This document shows, one piece after another, positions 8,192 through 14,990 of a stretch of DNA of 64,000 bases (the stretch's first letter is position 1; each line of letters begins with the position of its first letter). The position numbers and the translations under genes were made by a program. The notes below the pieces were generated by a model. The model saw only the letters and a program-made list of their open reading frames with translations. It searched no databases and was not told the DNA's origin. The stretch is from Ferrimonas sp048263965. GTDB taxonomy: Bacteria; Pseudomonadota; Gammaproteobacteria; Enterobacterales; Shewanellaceae. Location of the stretch: assembly GCF_048263965.1 (NCBI RefSeq), contig NZ_JBLXDO010000018.1, forward strand, positions 1-64,000. The letters are read 5' to 3'.

Positions 8192-9376
8192 ATGACCCAC
8201 ACAGAGTCGTTCGATCGCTGGATTCGCAGCGAGTTTATTCAATTGAATACCGAGCTAGAGCAGCTCTACTTTGCCCAACAGGACAGGGCCAATGTCCTGG
8301 GAGTGGGGGACGAGCTGAAACAGGCAATGGAGCGCCGCGGGCGCGAGCACATCAGTCGGTTGCTGGCCGAGGGCAATACCGACCAGGGGTTTGACGCCAA
8401 TTTCGATCTCCTCGGCAATGTGGGGATGTACATGGCAGCCTGTCGCCGCCATGATCTGACCGAGCCTTCCAGAGAAACCAGCTCGCCCCTGAAAGAGGCG
8501 TCGGCGCTGGCGCTTCATATCGGAGCCTCGCTGGGCGTCACCCCCAGGTTTGCCACCAGTCACCTCACTACCCACTGTATGGCGAAAGAGGGCCAGCCCA
8601 AGCGCTTCACCTCTTTGGAAGATGAAGCCCTGTTCATCGACTTCAACACCCTGGCGGTGCTGGCCTACAAGCGGGCGGCCGATGCCCTGGTGCGTATTTT
8701 GCCTATGGGGATCACTCACCCTATCGCCCCCTATCTGCTGGAGGACGCCAGGGCGGCGTTGGTGGATGTGGCCAAGTGGAATCAGGTGCTGTTTGACCGC
8801 CTGGACGGAGATCGTTTCTTCCATAGTGTGCGCCCTTACTACAAGCCATTTCGAGTCGGTCAGCATGAGTATCGCGGCGCCAATGCCGGCGACTTTGCCG
8901 GCATCAACGTCATCGACATGCTGCTGGGCTTGTGTCAGGCCAACAATCCTTTCTACTCACAGCTGCTGGTGGACAAGTTCCTCTACATGATGCCTGAGGA
9001 CCAGACCCTGCTGCGGGATGTGATGCGTCGCCGCAGCTTCCTGGATCAGTTGTTGGAGGTGCCACCGGCGCAGCAACAGAGCGACTGGTATCAACAGGTA
9101 GCGTCCAAGCTTATCGAGGTGCTCGATGCCCATGGCCATACGGCTCACCAGCATCATGACCAGCTTGTATCCCGCTTTATTGCCAAGCCCTCGGAAACCA
9201 TGGCCAAACAGCACCTGGCTCAGGTGACTGCCAGTGGACCGCCACTGGAGGTGCTACTGCGCTCTCTGGCCAAGCTCAGGGATCTGCGCATGGCGGCGGA
9301 CCGGGATGACATCCCCAGTCGTCACACAGAGGTGGCCCAGCTGAAAGCCAGTGTAAGCACAGGAGGGCAGAAGTGA
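8192..9376 (+). CDS. PrnB/DUF1864-family haem-type protein (IDO/TDO-like fold)
   Basis: This 394-residue protein resembles monodechloroaminopyrrolnitrin synthase PrnB, a haem protein related to indoleamine and tryptophan 2,3-dioxygenases. The clearest resemblance is the block FFHSVRPYYKPFRVGQHEYRG at about 209-229. It is preceded by a helical region with a GMYMAACRRHDL segment placed like the GFFLGSLKRHG segment of PrnB. A His-rich stretch near 308-318 could supply the haem ligand. The next gene, a kynureninase-like enzyme, overlaps by 4 nt. The pair therefore points to oxidation of tryptophan or another indole amine. No halogenase or other pyrrolnitrin gene is present, so pyrrolnitrin synthesis is unlikely. 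An AAGGAAG site precedes the ATG. Confidence 0.72.
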   Translation: MTHTESFDRWIRSEFIQLNTELEQLYFAQQDRANVLGVGDELKQAMERRGREHISRLLAEGNTDQGFDANFDLLGNVGMYMAACRRHDLTEPSRETSSPLKEASALALHIGASLGVTPRFATSHLTTHCMAKEGQPKRFTSLEDEALFIDFNTLAVLAYKRAADALVRILPMGITHPIAPYLLEDARAALVDVAKWNQVLFDRLDGDRFFHSVRPYYKPFRVGQHEYRGANAGDFAGINVIDMLLGLCQANNPFYSQLLVDKFLYMMPEDQTLLRDVMRRRSFLDQLLEVPPAQQQSDWYQQVASKLIEVLDAHGHTAHQHHDQLVSRFIAKPSETMAKQHLAQVTASGPPLEVLLRSLAKLRDLRMAADRDDIPSRHTEVAQLKASVSTGGQK

Positions 9377-10488
9377 GTCAGTTTCCCGTTGAGCCGGTAG
9401 AGGGGATCTATCTGCAGAGTCACTCTGTAGGTCGTCCCTGGCTGGGTGCCCAGCAAGCGGTGGCAGATCGATTTTTCCAACCCTGGAGTGAGCAGGGTGA
9501 ACCCTGGGGCCAATGGCTGGAGGGAATTGGACGGTTTCAAACTGGCTTGGCCAAACTGATTGGGGGTAAGCCAGAGCAGTTCTGTCCCCAGGTCAATCTT
9601 TCCAGCGCCCTGACCAAGCTGCTGGGCGCCATCGAGCCAGATCCCAAGCGAGCCGTGTTGCTGATGTGCGAGGAGGACTTCCCCTCCATGGTGTTTGTGG
9701 CGCAGCAGGCGCAGGCCTGGGGCTGGCAGCTGAGGTTGATTCCCAAGGGCAGCGACGTCACCGAACTGCCCATGTGGCAGAGTCAGCTGACCCGAGAGGA
9801 CGTGGGCCTGGTGTTCGTCACCCAGGTGCAGTCCAACACCGGCCAACAGGCACCGGTTGAGTCTATCTGCAGTTTTGCCAGAGACAGAGGCATTCGCTCC
9901 GTGGTCGACATTGCTCAGTCCATGGGCATTCTGCCGATGCAAATAGAAAGCTGGCAGGCAGACGCGGTGATCGGCTCCTGCGTGAAGTGGCTAGGGGGAG
10001 GGCCCGGTGCCGGCTTTATCTGGCTGTGTCCGGAGTTTATCCCTCAACTGGCCCCCAAGGATGTGGGTTGGTTTTCACACGCCAACCCCTTTGAATTCGA
10101 CCCCCACCACTTCGAGTATCACGACGAGGCGGCGCGCTTCTGGGGGGGCACGCCATCGGTGATGCCTTACTTGCTGGCGGCTTATGCCCTGGAGCAGGCG
10201 GCAGAGGTGGGCATTGAGCGGATTCGAGCCCATAATCTGGCACTTGTGGATATGCTGGTCGTCTCCTGCCCTCAGTGGATTCGTTCACCCACAGAGGTTC
10301 ATCGACGAGGCGGCACGGTGATCATTGATCCCGGAGCACGCCTGGCTGATGTGGAGGAGAGGCTGGTGAAGCTTAAGGTGCATTATGATCGCCGCGAGCT
10401 CGGCCTCAGGCTCTCCCCCCATCTGTGCAATACCCCAGAGCAGCTGCAGCAGGTTGCCGAGCTATTGAGCGCTTTGGCGGCCAAATGA
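9373..10488 (+). CDS. Kynureninase-like PLP-dependent enzyme (aminotransferase class V fold)
   Basis: A 371-residue fold-type I PLP enzyme. The cofactor aspartate lies in VVDIAQS at 177-183 (Asp179), and the Schiff-base lysine is Lys205 in SCVKWLGGGPGAGF, a motif close to the kynureninase YKYLNGGPG signature. Kynureninases cleave kynurenine to anthranilate and alanine. The GTG start overlaps the stop of the PrnB-like gene, so the two are made together. At 371 residues it is shorter than typical kynureninases of 410-420, so substrate specificity may differ. No kynurenine formamidase gene is nearby. Confidence 0.75.
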   Translation: MSQFPVEPVEGIYLQSHSVGRPWLGAQQAVADRFFQPWSEQGEPWGQWLEGIGRFQTGLAKLIGGKPEQFCPQVNLSSALTKLLGAIEPDPKRAVLLMCEEDFPSMVFVAQQAQAWGWQLRLIPKGSDVTELPMWQSQLTREDVGLVFVTQVQSNTGQQAPVESICSFARDRGIRSVVDIAQSMGILPMQIESWQADAVIGSCVKWLGGGPGAGFIWLCPEFIPQLAPKDVGWFSHANPFEFDPHHFEYHDEAARFWGGTPSVMPYLLAAYALEQAAEVGIERIRAHNLALVDMLVVSCPQWIRSPTEVHRRGGTVIIDPGARLADVEERLVKLKVHYDRRELGLRLSPHLCNTPEQLQQVAELLSALAAK

Positions 10489-10560
10489 TCGGTCGGATTC
10501 CGGGTGATGCTCTCTTAGCCTGGAATCGCGCGGCAAATAGGCAAACGATCCCTTGGGGGG

Positions 10561-10588
10561 TTGCAGAGAAAACCTGTGCCGCTACAAT
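10561..10588 (+). promoter_or_regulatory. Predicted promoter of the tRNA-Gly/tRNA-Cys operon
   Basis: TTGCAG (10561-10566), a 16-bp spacer and TACAAT (10583-10588) form a near-consensus sigma-70 promoter directly upstream of the tRNA region. Confidence 0.6.
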
Positions 10589-10625
10589 GACTCTCGTCCT
10601 CTGGAGACAGAGACAGAAAGATTAA

Positions 10626-10670
10626 GCGGCACTAGCTCAGTGCAGGGTAAAGAGCAGCGCAACCTTGCTG
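10626..10670 (+). pseudogene. Decayed partial tRNA-Gly copy
   Basis: The first 15 nt (GCGGCACTAGCTCAG) and a later GCGCAACCTTG block are identical to the intact tRNA-Gly 82 bp downstream. A 16-nt unrelated stretch interrupts the D-arm and everything 3' of the anticodon stem is lost. It cannot fold as a tRNA. It lies between the promoter and the intact gene, so it would be transcribed in the leader. Confidence 0.7.
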
Positions 10671-10707
10671 TGATTAGCCTGACACTAAATAGATGCGAAG
10701 ATTTAAG

Positions 10708-10783
10708 CGGCACTAGCTCAGCTGGTAGAGCGCAACCTTGCCAAGGTTGAGGTCACGAGTTCGAACCTCGTGTGCCGCTCCAA
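10708..10783 (+). tRNA. tRNA-Gly (anticodon GCC)
   Basis: A complete 76-nt cloverleaf including an encoded CCA end. The acceptor stem pairs GCGGCAC with GTGCCGC, the D-loop is AGCTCAGCTGGTAGAG, the anticodon GCC is at 10741-10743 and the T-loop is GTTCGAAC. It is the first gene of a Gly-Cys tRNA operon, a common gammaproteobacterial arrangement that often also includes tRNA-Leu. No tRNA-Leu is seen here. Confidence 0.97.
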
Positions 10784-10811
10784 ACTTTCCCTGACCGGGA
10801 ATCAAAAATAT

Positions 10812-10885
10812 GGCGCGTTGGCAGAGTGGCTATGCAGCGGATTGCAAATCCGTGGACCTCGGTTCGACTCCGGGACGCGCCTCCA
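10812..10885 (+). tRNA. tRNA-Cys (anticodon GCA)
   Basis: A complete 74-nt tRNA with encoded CCA. The acceptor GGCGCGT pairs with ACGCGCC, the anticodon GCA is at 10844-10846 and the T-loop is GGTTCGACTCC. It lies 28 nt after tRNA-Gly and is followed by a terminator hairpin. Two broken copies of its anticodon-to-3' part follow. Confidence 0.97.
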
Positions 10886-10895
10886 CTTTGACGAG

Positions 10896-10926
10896 AAAGC
10901 GGTAACCTTTGGGTTGCCGCTTTTTT
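10896..10926 (+). terminator. Rho-independent terminator after tRNA-Cys
   Basis: AGCGGTAACC pairs with GGTTGCCGCT and is followed by a T run. An almost identical hairpin recurs 125 bp downstream, so tRNA 3' part and terminator appear to have been duplicated as a unit. Confidence 0.85.
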
Positions 10927-10930
10927 CGTT

Positions 10931-11011
10931 TCGGGCGTTTAATGGCGAAGAGGATTGCAAATCCGTGGACCGTAATTCTGCCAACCCCCTCGACTCCGGG
11001 ACGCGCCTCCA
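10931..11011 (+). pseudogene. Decayed tRNA-Cys copy 1
   Basis: GGATTGCAAATCCGTGGACC (anticodon arm) and TCGACTCCGGGACGCGCCTCCA (T-arm to CCA, as a 22-nt match described by its ends TCGACTCC and CGCCTCCA) are identical to the intact tRNA-Cys. About 17 nt of unrelated sequence replace the variable and T-stem junction, and the 5' half is lost. It cannot make a functional tRNA. Confidence 0.75.
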
Positions 11012-11023
11012 CTTTTGACGAGA

Positions 11024-11054
11024 AAGCGGTAACCTTCGGGTTGCCGCTTTTTTC
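11024..11054 (+). terminator. Duplicated terminator hairpin after decayed tRNA-Cys copy 1
   Basis: AGCGGTAACC-TTCG-GGTTGCCGCT plus T run, with the same stem as the terminator of the intact tRNA-Cys but a TTCG loop. Confidence 0.8.
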
Positions 11055-11059
11055 GTTTG

Positions 11060-11124
11060 GATTCAGAGTGGCAGGAGCAGCGGATTGCAAATCCGTGGAC
11101 CGTAATTCTTCCAACTCTCGACTT
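11060..11124 (+). pseudogene. Decayed tRNA-Cys copy 2
   Basis: It retains CAGAGTGGCA (D-arm part), GCGGATTGCAAATCCGTGGA (anticodon arm) and the same CCGTAATTCT insertion as copy 1. The T-arm and acceptor end are lost. The insertion shared with copy 1 indicates that one broken copy gave rise to the other. Confidence 0.7.
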
Positions 11125-11149
11125 AGCCTGTGTCGCCAAAGCAAAAAGA

Positions 11150-11172
11150 AACGGCCACCTTTGGTGACCGTT
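11150..11172 (-). terminator. Terminator for the LprI-like gene
   Basis: AACGGTCACC-AAA-GGTGGCCGTT followed by TCTTTTTG when read on the minus strand. Confidence 0.8.
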
Positions 11173-11196
11173 GTACTTATCGTCTGTGATGGAGCC

Positions 11197-11568
11197 TCAG
11201 TAGACATCTTCCAGTTCGAGGGCGCGCTCCAAAGTCTCTTTTACCTTGCAGTGCAGGGCGTCGGTGATCCCCCCGGTGCCACTGGCCCTGTGGGAGAGGA
11301 ACTCGCACTTGGCGTCACGGTAATCGATCCATTGTCGGTGCAACCCCTCAAGCTCCTTTTGCCGCTCAGGAGTAAGTCGCTCCAGTGCCTGCTCCAGGGC
11401 GTAGAGTAACCTTTCCGTCTTCCTGTCCAGTTCCAGCTCCAAGCAGCTGTTCAGTTCAGTTTCGCTGCTGGCCTCTCGGGCACACAACTCATATTCGCCG
11501 CTGTAGCGCATCTCCTCTGCCAGGGTGGGCAGAGTCAGCAACGCCAGGCAAAGGCCTAGGGCACGCAT
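11197..11568 (-). CDS. Lysozyme-inhibitor LprI-like (DUF1311) secreted protein
   Basis: A 123-residue protein with a signal peptide (MRALGLCLALLTLPTLAEE, cleavage near residue 17). The mature part follows the LprI/DUF1311 pattern: paired cysteines in YELCAREASSETELNSCL, a helical 'LTPERQKELEGLHRQWIDYRDAKC' segment (described here by its core RQWIDYRDAKC) and a last cysteine in LHCKVKETLERALEL. The family includes periplasmic proteins, some of which inhibit host lysozyme; the role here is not known. An AGGAGA site precedes the ATG. It has its own terminator and appears monocistronic. Confidence 0.75.
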   Translation of the reverse strand: MRALGLCLALLTLPTLAEEMRYSGEYELCAREASSETELNSCLELELDRKTERLLYALEQALERLTPERQKELEGLHRQWIDYRDAKCEFLSHRASGTGGITDALHCKVKETLERALELEDVY

Positions 11569-11623
11569 GAGGGTCTCCTGATGACGTCTCGTACACCCAG
11601 ACTATGCATTAGGCGCTTAATAC

Positions 11624-12379
11624 TCAAGTATCTTGCTGTATTGAAGGATCTTTAATTGCTGACATCAGGTAGTTCACCTTGTCGCTGGAGCTAAGTCGCC
11701 AGCGGCGGGTTAGCGGGTTGTAGCTCATGCCACGGGGAGAGTCACACCGGAAACCCATGGGGGTGAGGGCGTCTGCCGCCTCTTCGGGCGTCACGAAGGC
11801 CTGCCAACTGTGAGTGCCCCTGGGCAAAGCCCGCAGAACGTACTCGGCCCCGATGATGCCGATCAGATAACTTTTCCAGGTGCGATTCAGTGTGGCCACC
11901 ACCATCATTCCCCCGGGATTTACCAGATCGCCGCACTCTTGCAGCAGGCGCGTGGGGTTCGGTACGTGCTCCACCACTTCGGTATTGAGCACCAGATCAA
12001 AGCGGGCACCTTCCTCCACCAGTGTCTGGCTCAGGCAGTGACGGTAGCTCAGATGGGCAGACAGTTCCCAGCCATTTTGCCGGGCAACCCGAACATTGAC
12101 CGCGCTGGCATCGATGCCCAGGACCTGATGCCCTGCGCGAGCCAGGGGCTCGGTAAGAATGCCGGCGCCGCAGCCGACGTCGAGAATAGATAAGGGGGTA
12201 TTGCCGAAATGTCGTTGAATTTCATTGAGAATGTGGTGAAGTCGTACTCGGTTAAATTCGAGCACGGTGTGGAATGCGCCGTCTGGTTTGCGCCACTCTT
12301 CGGCGAGGGCGTCAAAGCGCCGAACCTCCTCGGGAGAGAGGTTGTCCGGCGTTCCAATGAGCTTGTCTTTGCTGAGCAT
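11624..12379 (-). CDS. UbiG-like SAM-dependent methyltransferase (second copy)
   Basis: A 251-residue class I methyltransferase with the SAM loop DVGCGAGILTEPLA near residues 67-80 and a UbiG-type LNTEVVEHVPNP motif. Its C-terminal part, with RALPRGTHSW and NPLTRRWRLSSSDKVNYL, also parallels UbiG. The window holds a more canonical ubiG beside gyrA at 45.1-45.8 kb, so this is a divergent paralogue. It may methylate another quinone or phenolic substrate. It stands alone, with no ubiquinone genes next to it. Confidence 0.75.
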   Translation of the reverse strand: MLSKDKLIGTPDNLSPEEVRRFDALAEEWRKPDGAFHTVLEFNRVRLHHILNEIQRHFGNTPLSILDVGCGAGILTEPLARAGHQVLGIDASAVNVRVARQNGWELSAHLSYRHCLSQTLVEEGARFDLVLNTEVVEHVPNPTRLLQECGDLVNPGGMMVVATLNRTWKSYLIGIIGAEYVLRALPRGTHSWQAFVTPEEAADALTPMGFRCDSPRGMSYNPLTRRWRLSSSDKVNYLMSAIKDPSIQQDT

Positions 12380-12436
12380 GGCCCTTAACTCTCTGAAATA
12401 GCTAAGTATGACATACGAAAGTCAGGGCCGTTGGGA

Positions 12437-12703
12437 TCACCCTTGTTGGCGGATAAGGGTTTTCACCAGATCGATGTAGCGCTGCTTGCACTCATCGGAT
12501 TGGGTGCCCGTCAACGCTTTCCAGGCTTGATACTTGGCGTGTTCTGCCATCTTGAATACCGATGGAGCGCTGCCTGTCACGTCTCCCTGAGTTGCCTGCT
12601 TGAACAGGCCATAGAGCGACAGCAGGTGGTCATTGCTTGGGCGGCTGGGCAGTTGCTTCACCTCTTGCTGGCTTTGCTCAAATGCCTGGTTCAGTTCATC
12701 CAT
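12437..12703 (-). CDS. Acyl-CoA-binding protein
   Basis: An 88-residue protein with the four-helix ACBP pattern: FEQSQQEVKQLPSRPSNDHL, LLSLYGLFKQATQGDV near 28-42, and the ligand-contact segment AKYQAWKALTG near 56-66. ACBPs bind long-chain acyl-CoA in the cytosol and feed lipid enzymes. They are common in eukaryotes and patchy in bacteria. The length matches the usual 85-90 residues. An AAGGAG site lies 8 nt before the ATG. The gene is not next to the wax-ester locus at 25-32 kb, but the link in function is plausible. Confidence 0.88.
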   Translation of the reverse strand: MDELNQAFEQSQQEVKQLPSRPSNDHLLSLYGLFKQATQGDVTGSAPSVFKMAEHAKYQAWKALTGTQSDECKQRYIDLVKTLIRQQG

Positions 12704-12965
12704 GTGGGGTCTCCTTTGGGTGGGTTAAGGCTAAAGCTAGCGTCTTTAATGAGGACTGACCAGTCGATTAGATCAAGAAAACGTCGATTTTCCATTGGCT
12801 TGTCTTCGAACCTCGGTGAACTGACCGTGGATTGATGTATAGGGGCTAGCAACGCTAAACCGTGCAGAAATTGTGACTTAAATCGCTGTTTCTATGGTGT
12901 CAGGTCAATAAACGCGCTGTAGGGGACAGTAGACTGGTTTCAGCACAACGATTAATGGAGGCGTT

Positions 12966-13406
12966 ATGCACCAAGGCGCTCAGCAGAAGCAGACCCAGGA
13001 ATCCAACCTGAAACGCACCCGCGTATGGCGCTCGCTCCAGCAGGGATGGCGACACTGGGTGCCCGAAGGGGGACGGGTCGCTATGTGGGACCCGGATGAT
13101 GAGCTGGAAACCGGTCTGGTTCAACTGGGTTATGAAGTGCTGGACAGGGAGCAGTCTGCACAGGGACCGCTGCACGCCTTACTGTTCCGCGATCTGGCCC
13201 CGTTGGCCATTTTGGCATTGCCCGGCATCGAATCCCTGTTAGCCCGCCTTCGCCCAGGCGGCGTGTTGATTCAGATCTGTCAGCAGGGCGGTAAAGGTTG
13301 TGCCGGTCTGAGCATAGTCTCAGGTTTCAAGGCGGGCTGGTCATTGAAGGCCCGTTATGAAGGGGCGGAAGCGGACCGGGGCGTTACCCTGGTTTGGAAG
13401 CCCTAA
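12966..13406 (+). CDS. Hypothetical protein, weakly methyltransferase-like
   Basis: A 146-residue cytoplasmic protein behind a strong GGAGG site. No family was recognised with confidence. The order GGRVAMWDPDDELETGL, HALLFRDLAPL, LLARLRPGGVLIQI recalls the strands of a class I methyltransferase, including a 'L.PGG.L' turn, but a SAM-binding glycine loop is missing. It may be a degenerate relative. The alkaline phosphatase gene starts 103 nt downstream. Confidence 0.6.
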   Translation: MHQGAQQKQTQESNLKRTRVWRSLQQGWRHWVPEGGRVAMWDPDDELETGLVQLGYEVLDREQSAQGPLHALLFRDLAPLAILALPGIESLLARLRPGGVLIQICQQGGKGCAGLSIVSGFKAGWSLKARYEGAEADRGVTLVWKP

Positions 13407-13508
13407 TCTGAAGATCACCCAAGCCAGCAGGCCGAGATCGCCTCTGCTGGAAATTGCTGTGGAAACCGGGCATGATCCCTGGTCTAAGTACCAGAGGATA
13501 TAGCTATT

Positions 13509-14798
13509 ATGTTGAAAAACATGGCATTTGGTGTTGCTTTGCTGGCAGCTTCAGCTCAGGCGGTCGACGCACCCAAAAACGTCATCTTCTTCATTGGCGA
13601 CGGCATGGGACCCGCTTATACCACTGCTTATCGCTATTACCAGGCTGACAGCAAAGTCAGTCAGGTGTCAGAAACCGTTTTTGATCGCCTGCTTAGCGGC
13701 AGTGCCAGTACCTTTCCCCACGATGATACCGTCGTCACCGACTCTGCCGCAGGTGCCACTGCCCTGGCCACAGGCACCAAGAGTTACAACGGGGCTGTTG
13801 GTGTGGATGAGCATAAGCAACCTCTGGACAGCATGCTGGTGCAGGCCAAGTCTTTGGGATGGCATACCGGGGTGATCGCCACCTCTCATGTGACCCATGC
13901 AACGCCAGCCAGTTTCGTCGCCCATGCCCATTCCCGCAAGAACTACCAGGAGATCGCCGAACAGTTCTACAGCCGCCGTCTTAACCAAGACCAGCCACTG
14001 GTGGACCTGATCCTCGGTGGTGGGCAGCGTTACTTCCCCATGGAACCCAATCAGTTGGGGCAAAGAATGGTGAACTGGGGTTATCAGTATGCAGATACGC
14101 TTTCCCAAGTGGACAGCCTGACGCGCCTGCCTGCCCTGGGGCTGTTTGCGCCGAAGCAACTGCCTTATGCCATTGACAGTGATCGGCCTAAGCGCCTGAG
14201 CACCATGGTTACCGCCGGATTGCGTCTGCTGAGTCAGTCTGACACCCCCTTCTTCCTGATGGTGGAAGGCAGTCTCATTGACTGGTGCGGTCACGACAAC
14301 GACATCGCCTGCGCCATGAAGGAGATGGAGGATTTTGCCGGTGCCATCGAGGTGGCAGAGGCTTTTGCACAGGAGCGCGGGGATACCCTGATCCTGTTCA
14401 CGGCCGATCACTCCACCGGTGGTCTGACTCTGGGCGCCGACGGGGAGTACCGTTGGGAGGCGCAGACGGTGAAGCAGGTCAAAGCATCATTGCGCACCAT
14501 CACGGACGCGCTGTTGAACCAAGCGCCGGAGCAGTTTCCACCGATCTTGGCCCGCTATGTGGGTTTTGAGTTGACTCAGGATGAACTGAACGAGCTGACC
14601 CAAGTGTCTAAAGAGGAGGAAGCGCTGCGCTGGAAGCTGGCGAGCATCCTCAGCGCCCACAGCTATACCGGGTGGACCACCAGCGGCCACACAGCCGTCG
14701 ATGTGCCCCTTGGGGCTATGGGGCCTGGGTCTGAACAGTTCAGGGGTCACCTCGATAACACCGAGATCGCCGAAGCCTTAAAGCAGATGATTCGCTAG
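13509..14798 (+). CDS. Alkaline phosphatase (PhoA family), exported
   Basis: A 429-residue phosphomonoesterase. The signal peptide covers residues 1-18 (ends ASAQA). The metal-binding IFFIGDGMG lies at 26-34 (Asp31), and the nucleophile is Ser79 in TVVTDSAAGATALATG. Further ligands are seen in LMVEGSLIDWCGHDND and LFTADHSTGGL, and a final His is in TTSGHTAVDVPL. It should release phosphate from organic phosphates in the periplasm. No clear Pho box was seen upstream. A terminator follows 20 nt after the stop. Confidence 0.93.
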   Translation: MLKNMAFGVALLAASAQAVDAPKNVIFFIGDGMGPAYTTAYRYYQADSKVSQVSETVFDRLLSGSASTFPHDDTVVTDSAAGATALATGTKSYNGAVGVDEHKQPLDSMLVQAKSLGWHTGVIATSHVTHATPASFVAHAHSRKNYQEIAEQFYSRRLNQDQPLVDLILGGGQRYFPMEPNQLGQRMVNWGYQYADTLSQVDSLTRLPALGLFAPKQLPYAIDSDRPKRLSTMVTAGLRLLSQSDTPFFLMVEGSLIDWCGHDNDIACAMKEMEDFAGAIEVAEAFAQERGDTLILFTADHSTGGLTLGADGEYRWEAQTVKQVKASLRTITDALLNQAPEQFPPILARYVGFELTQDELNELTQVSKEEEALRWKLASILSAHSYTGWTTSGHTAVDVPLGAMGPGSEQFRGHLDNTEIAEALKQMIR

Positions 14799-14818
14799 TC
14801 TTATCTGCACCGATGAGA

Positions 14819-14845
14819 AGCCCGCCAAATGGCGGGCTTTTTTGT
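14819..14845 (+). terminator. Rho-independent terminator after alkaline phosphatase
   Basis: AAGCCCGCC-AAAT-GGCGGGCTT followed by T residues. Confidence 0.9.
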
Positions 14846-14990
14846 GCACCAATGTAAAGAATGACTGAAGAAGTAACCTCAGAGAAACTAATTTTTTACC
14901 AGGGTGACAAAGGGAGTGCCGGGAGTAGAAATGGCGTGAATTAGATCAATAAGATGTTAGGTTATAAGAACAATTTCAGGGGAGAGCGAC

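Noticed and set aside
8192..10488. A pyrrolnitrin biosynthesis cluster
   Set aside because: Only a PrnB relative is present. The halogenases PrnA and PrnC and the oxygenase PrnD are absent.
10561..11124. A CRISPR array from the repeated blocks
   Set aside because: The repeats are tRNA-Cys and terminator pieces of uneven spacing and decay; no cas genes and no regular spacers are present.
10770..11207. Short frames on both strands across the tRNA region
   Set aside because: They run through the tRNA genes, their remnants and terminators; their repeated peptides come from the repeated DNA.
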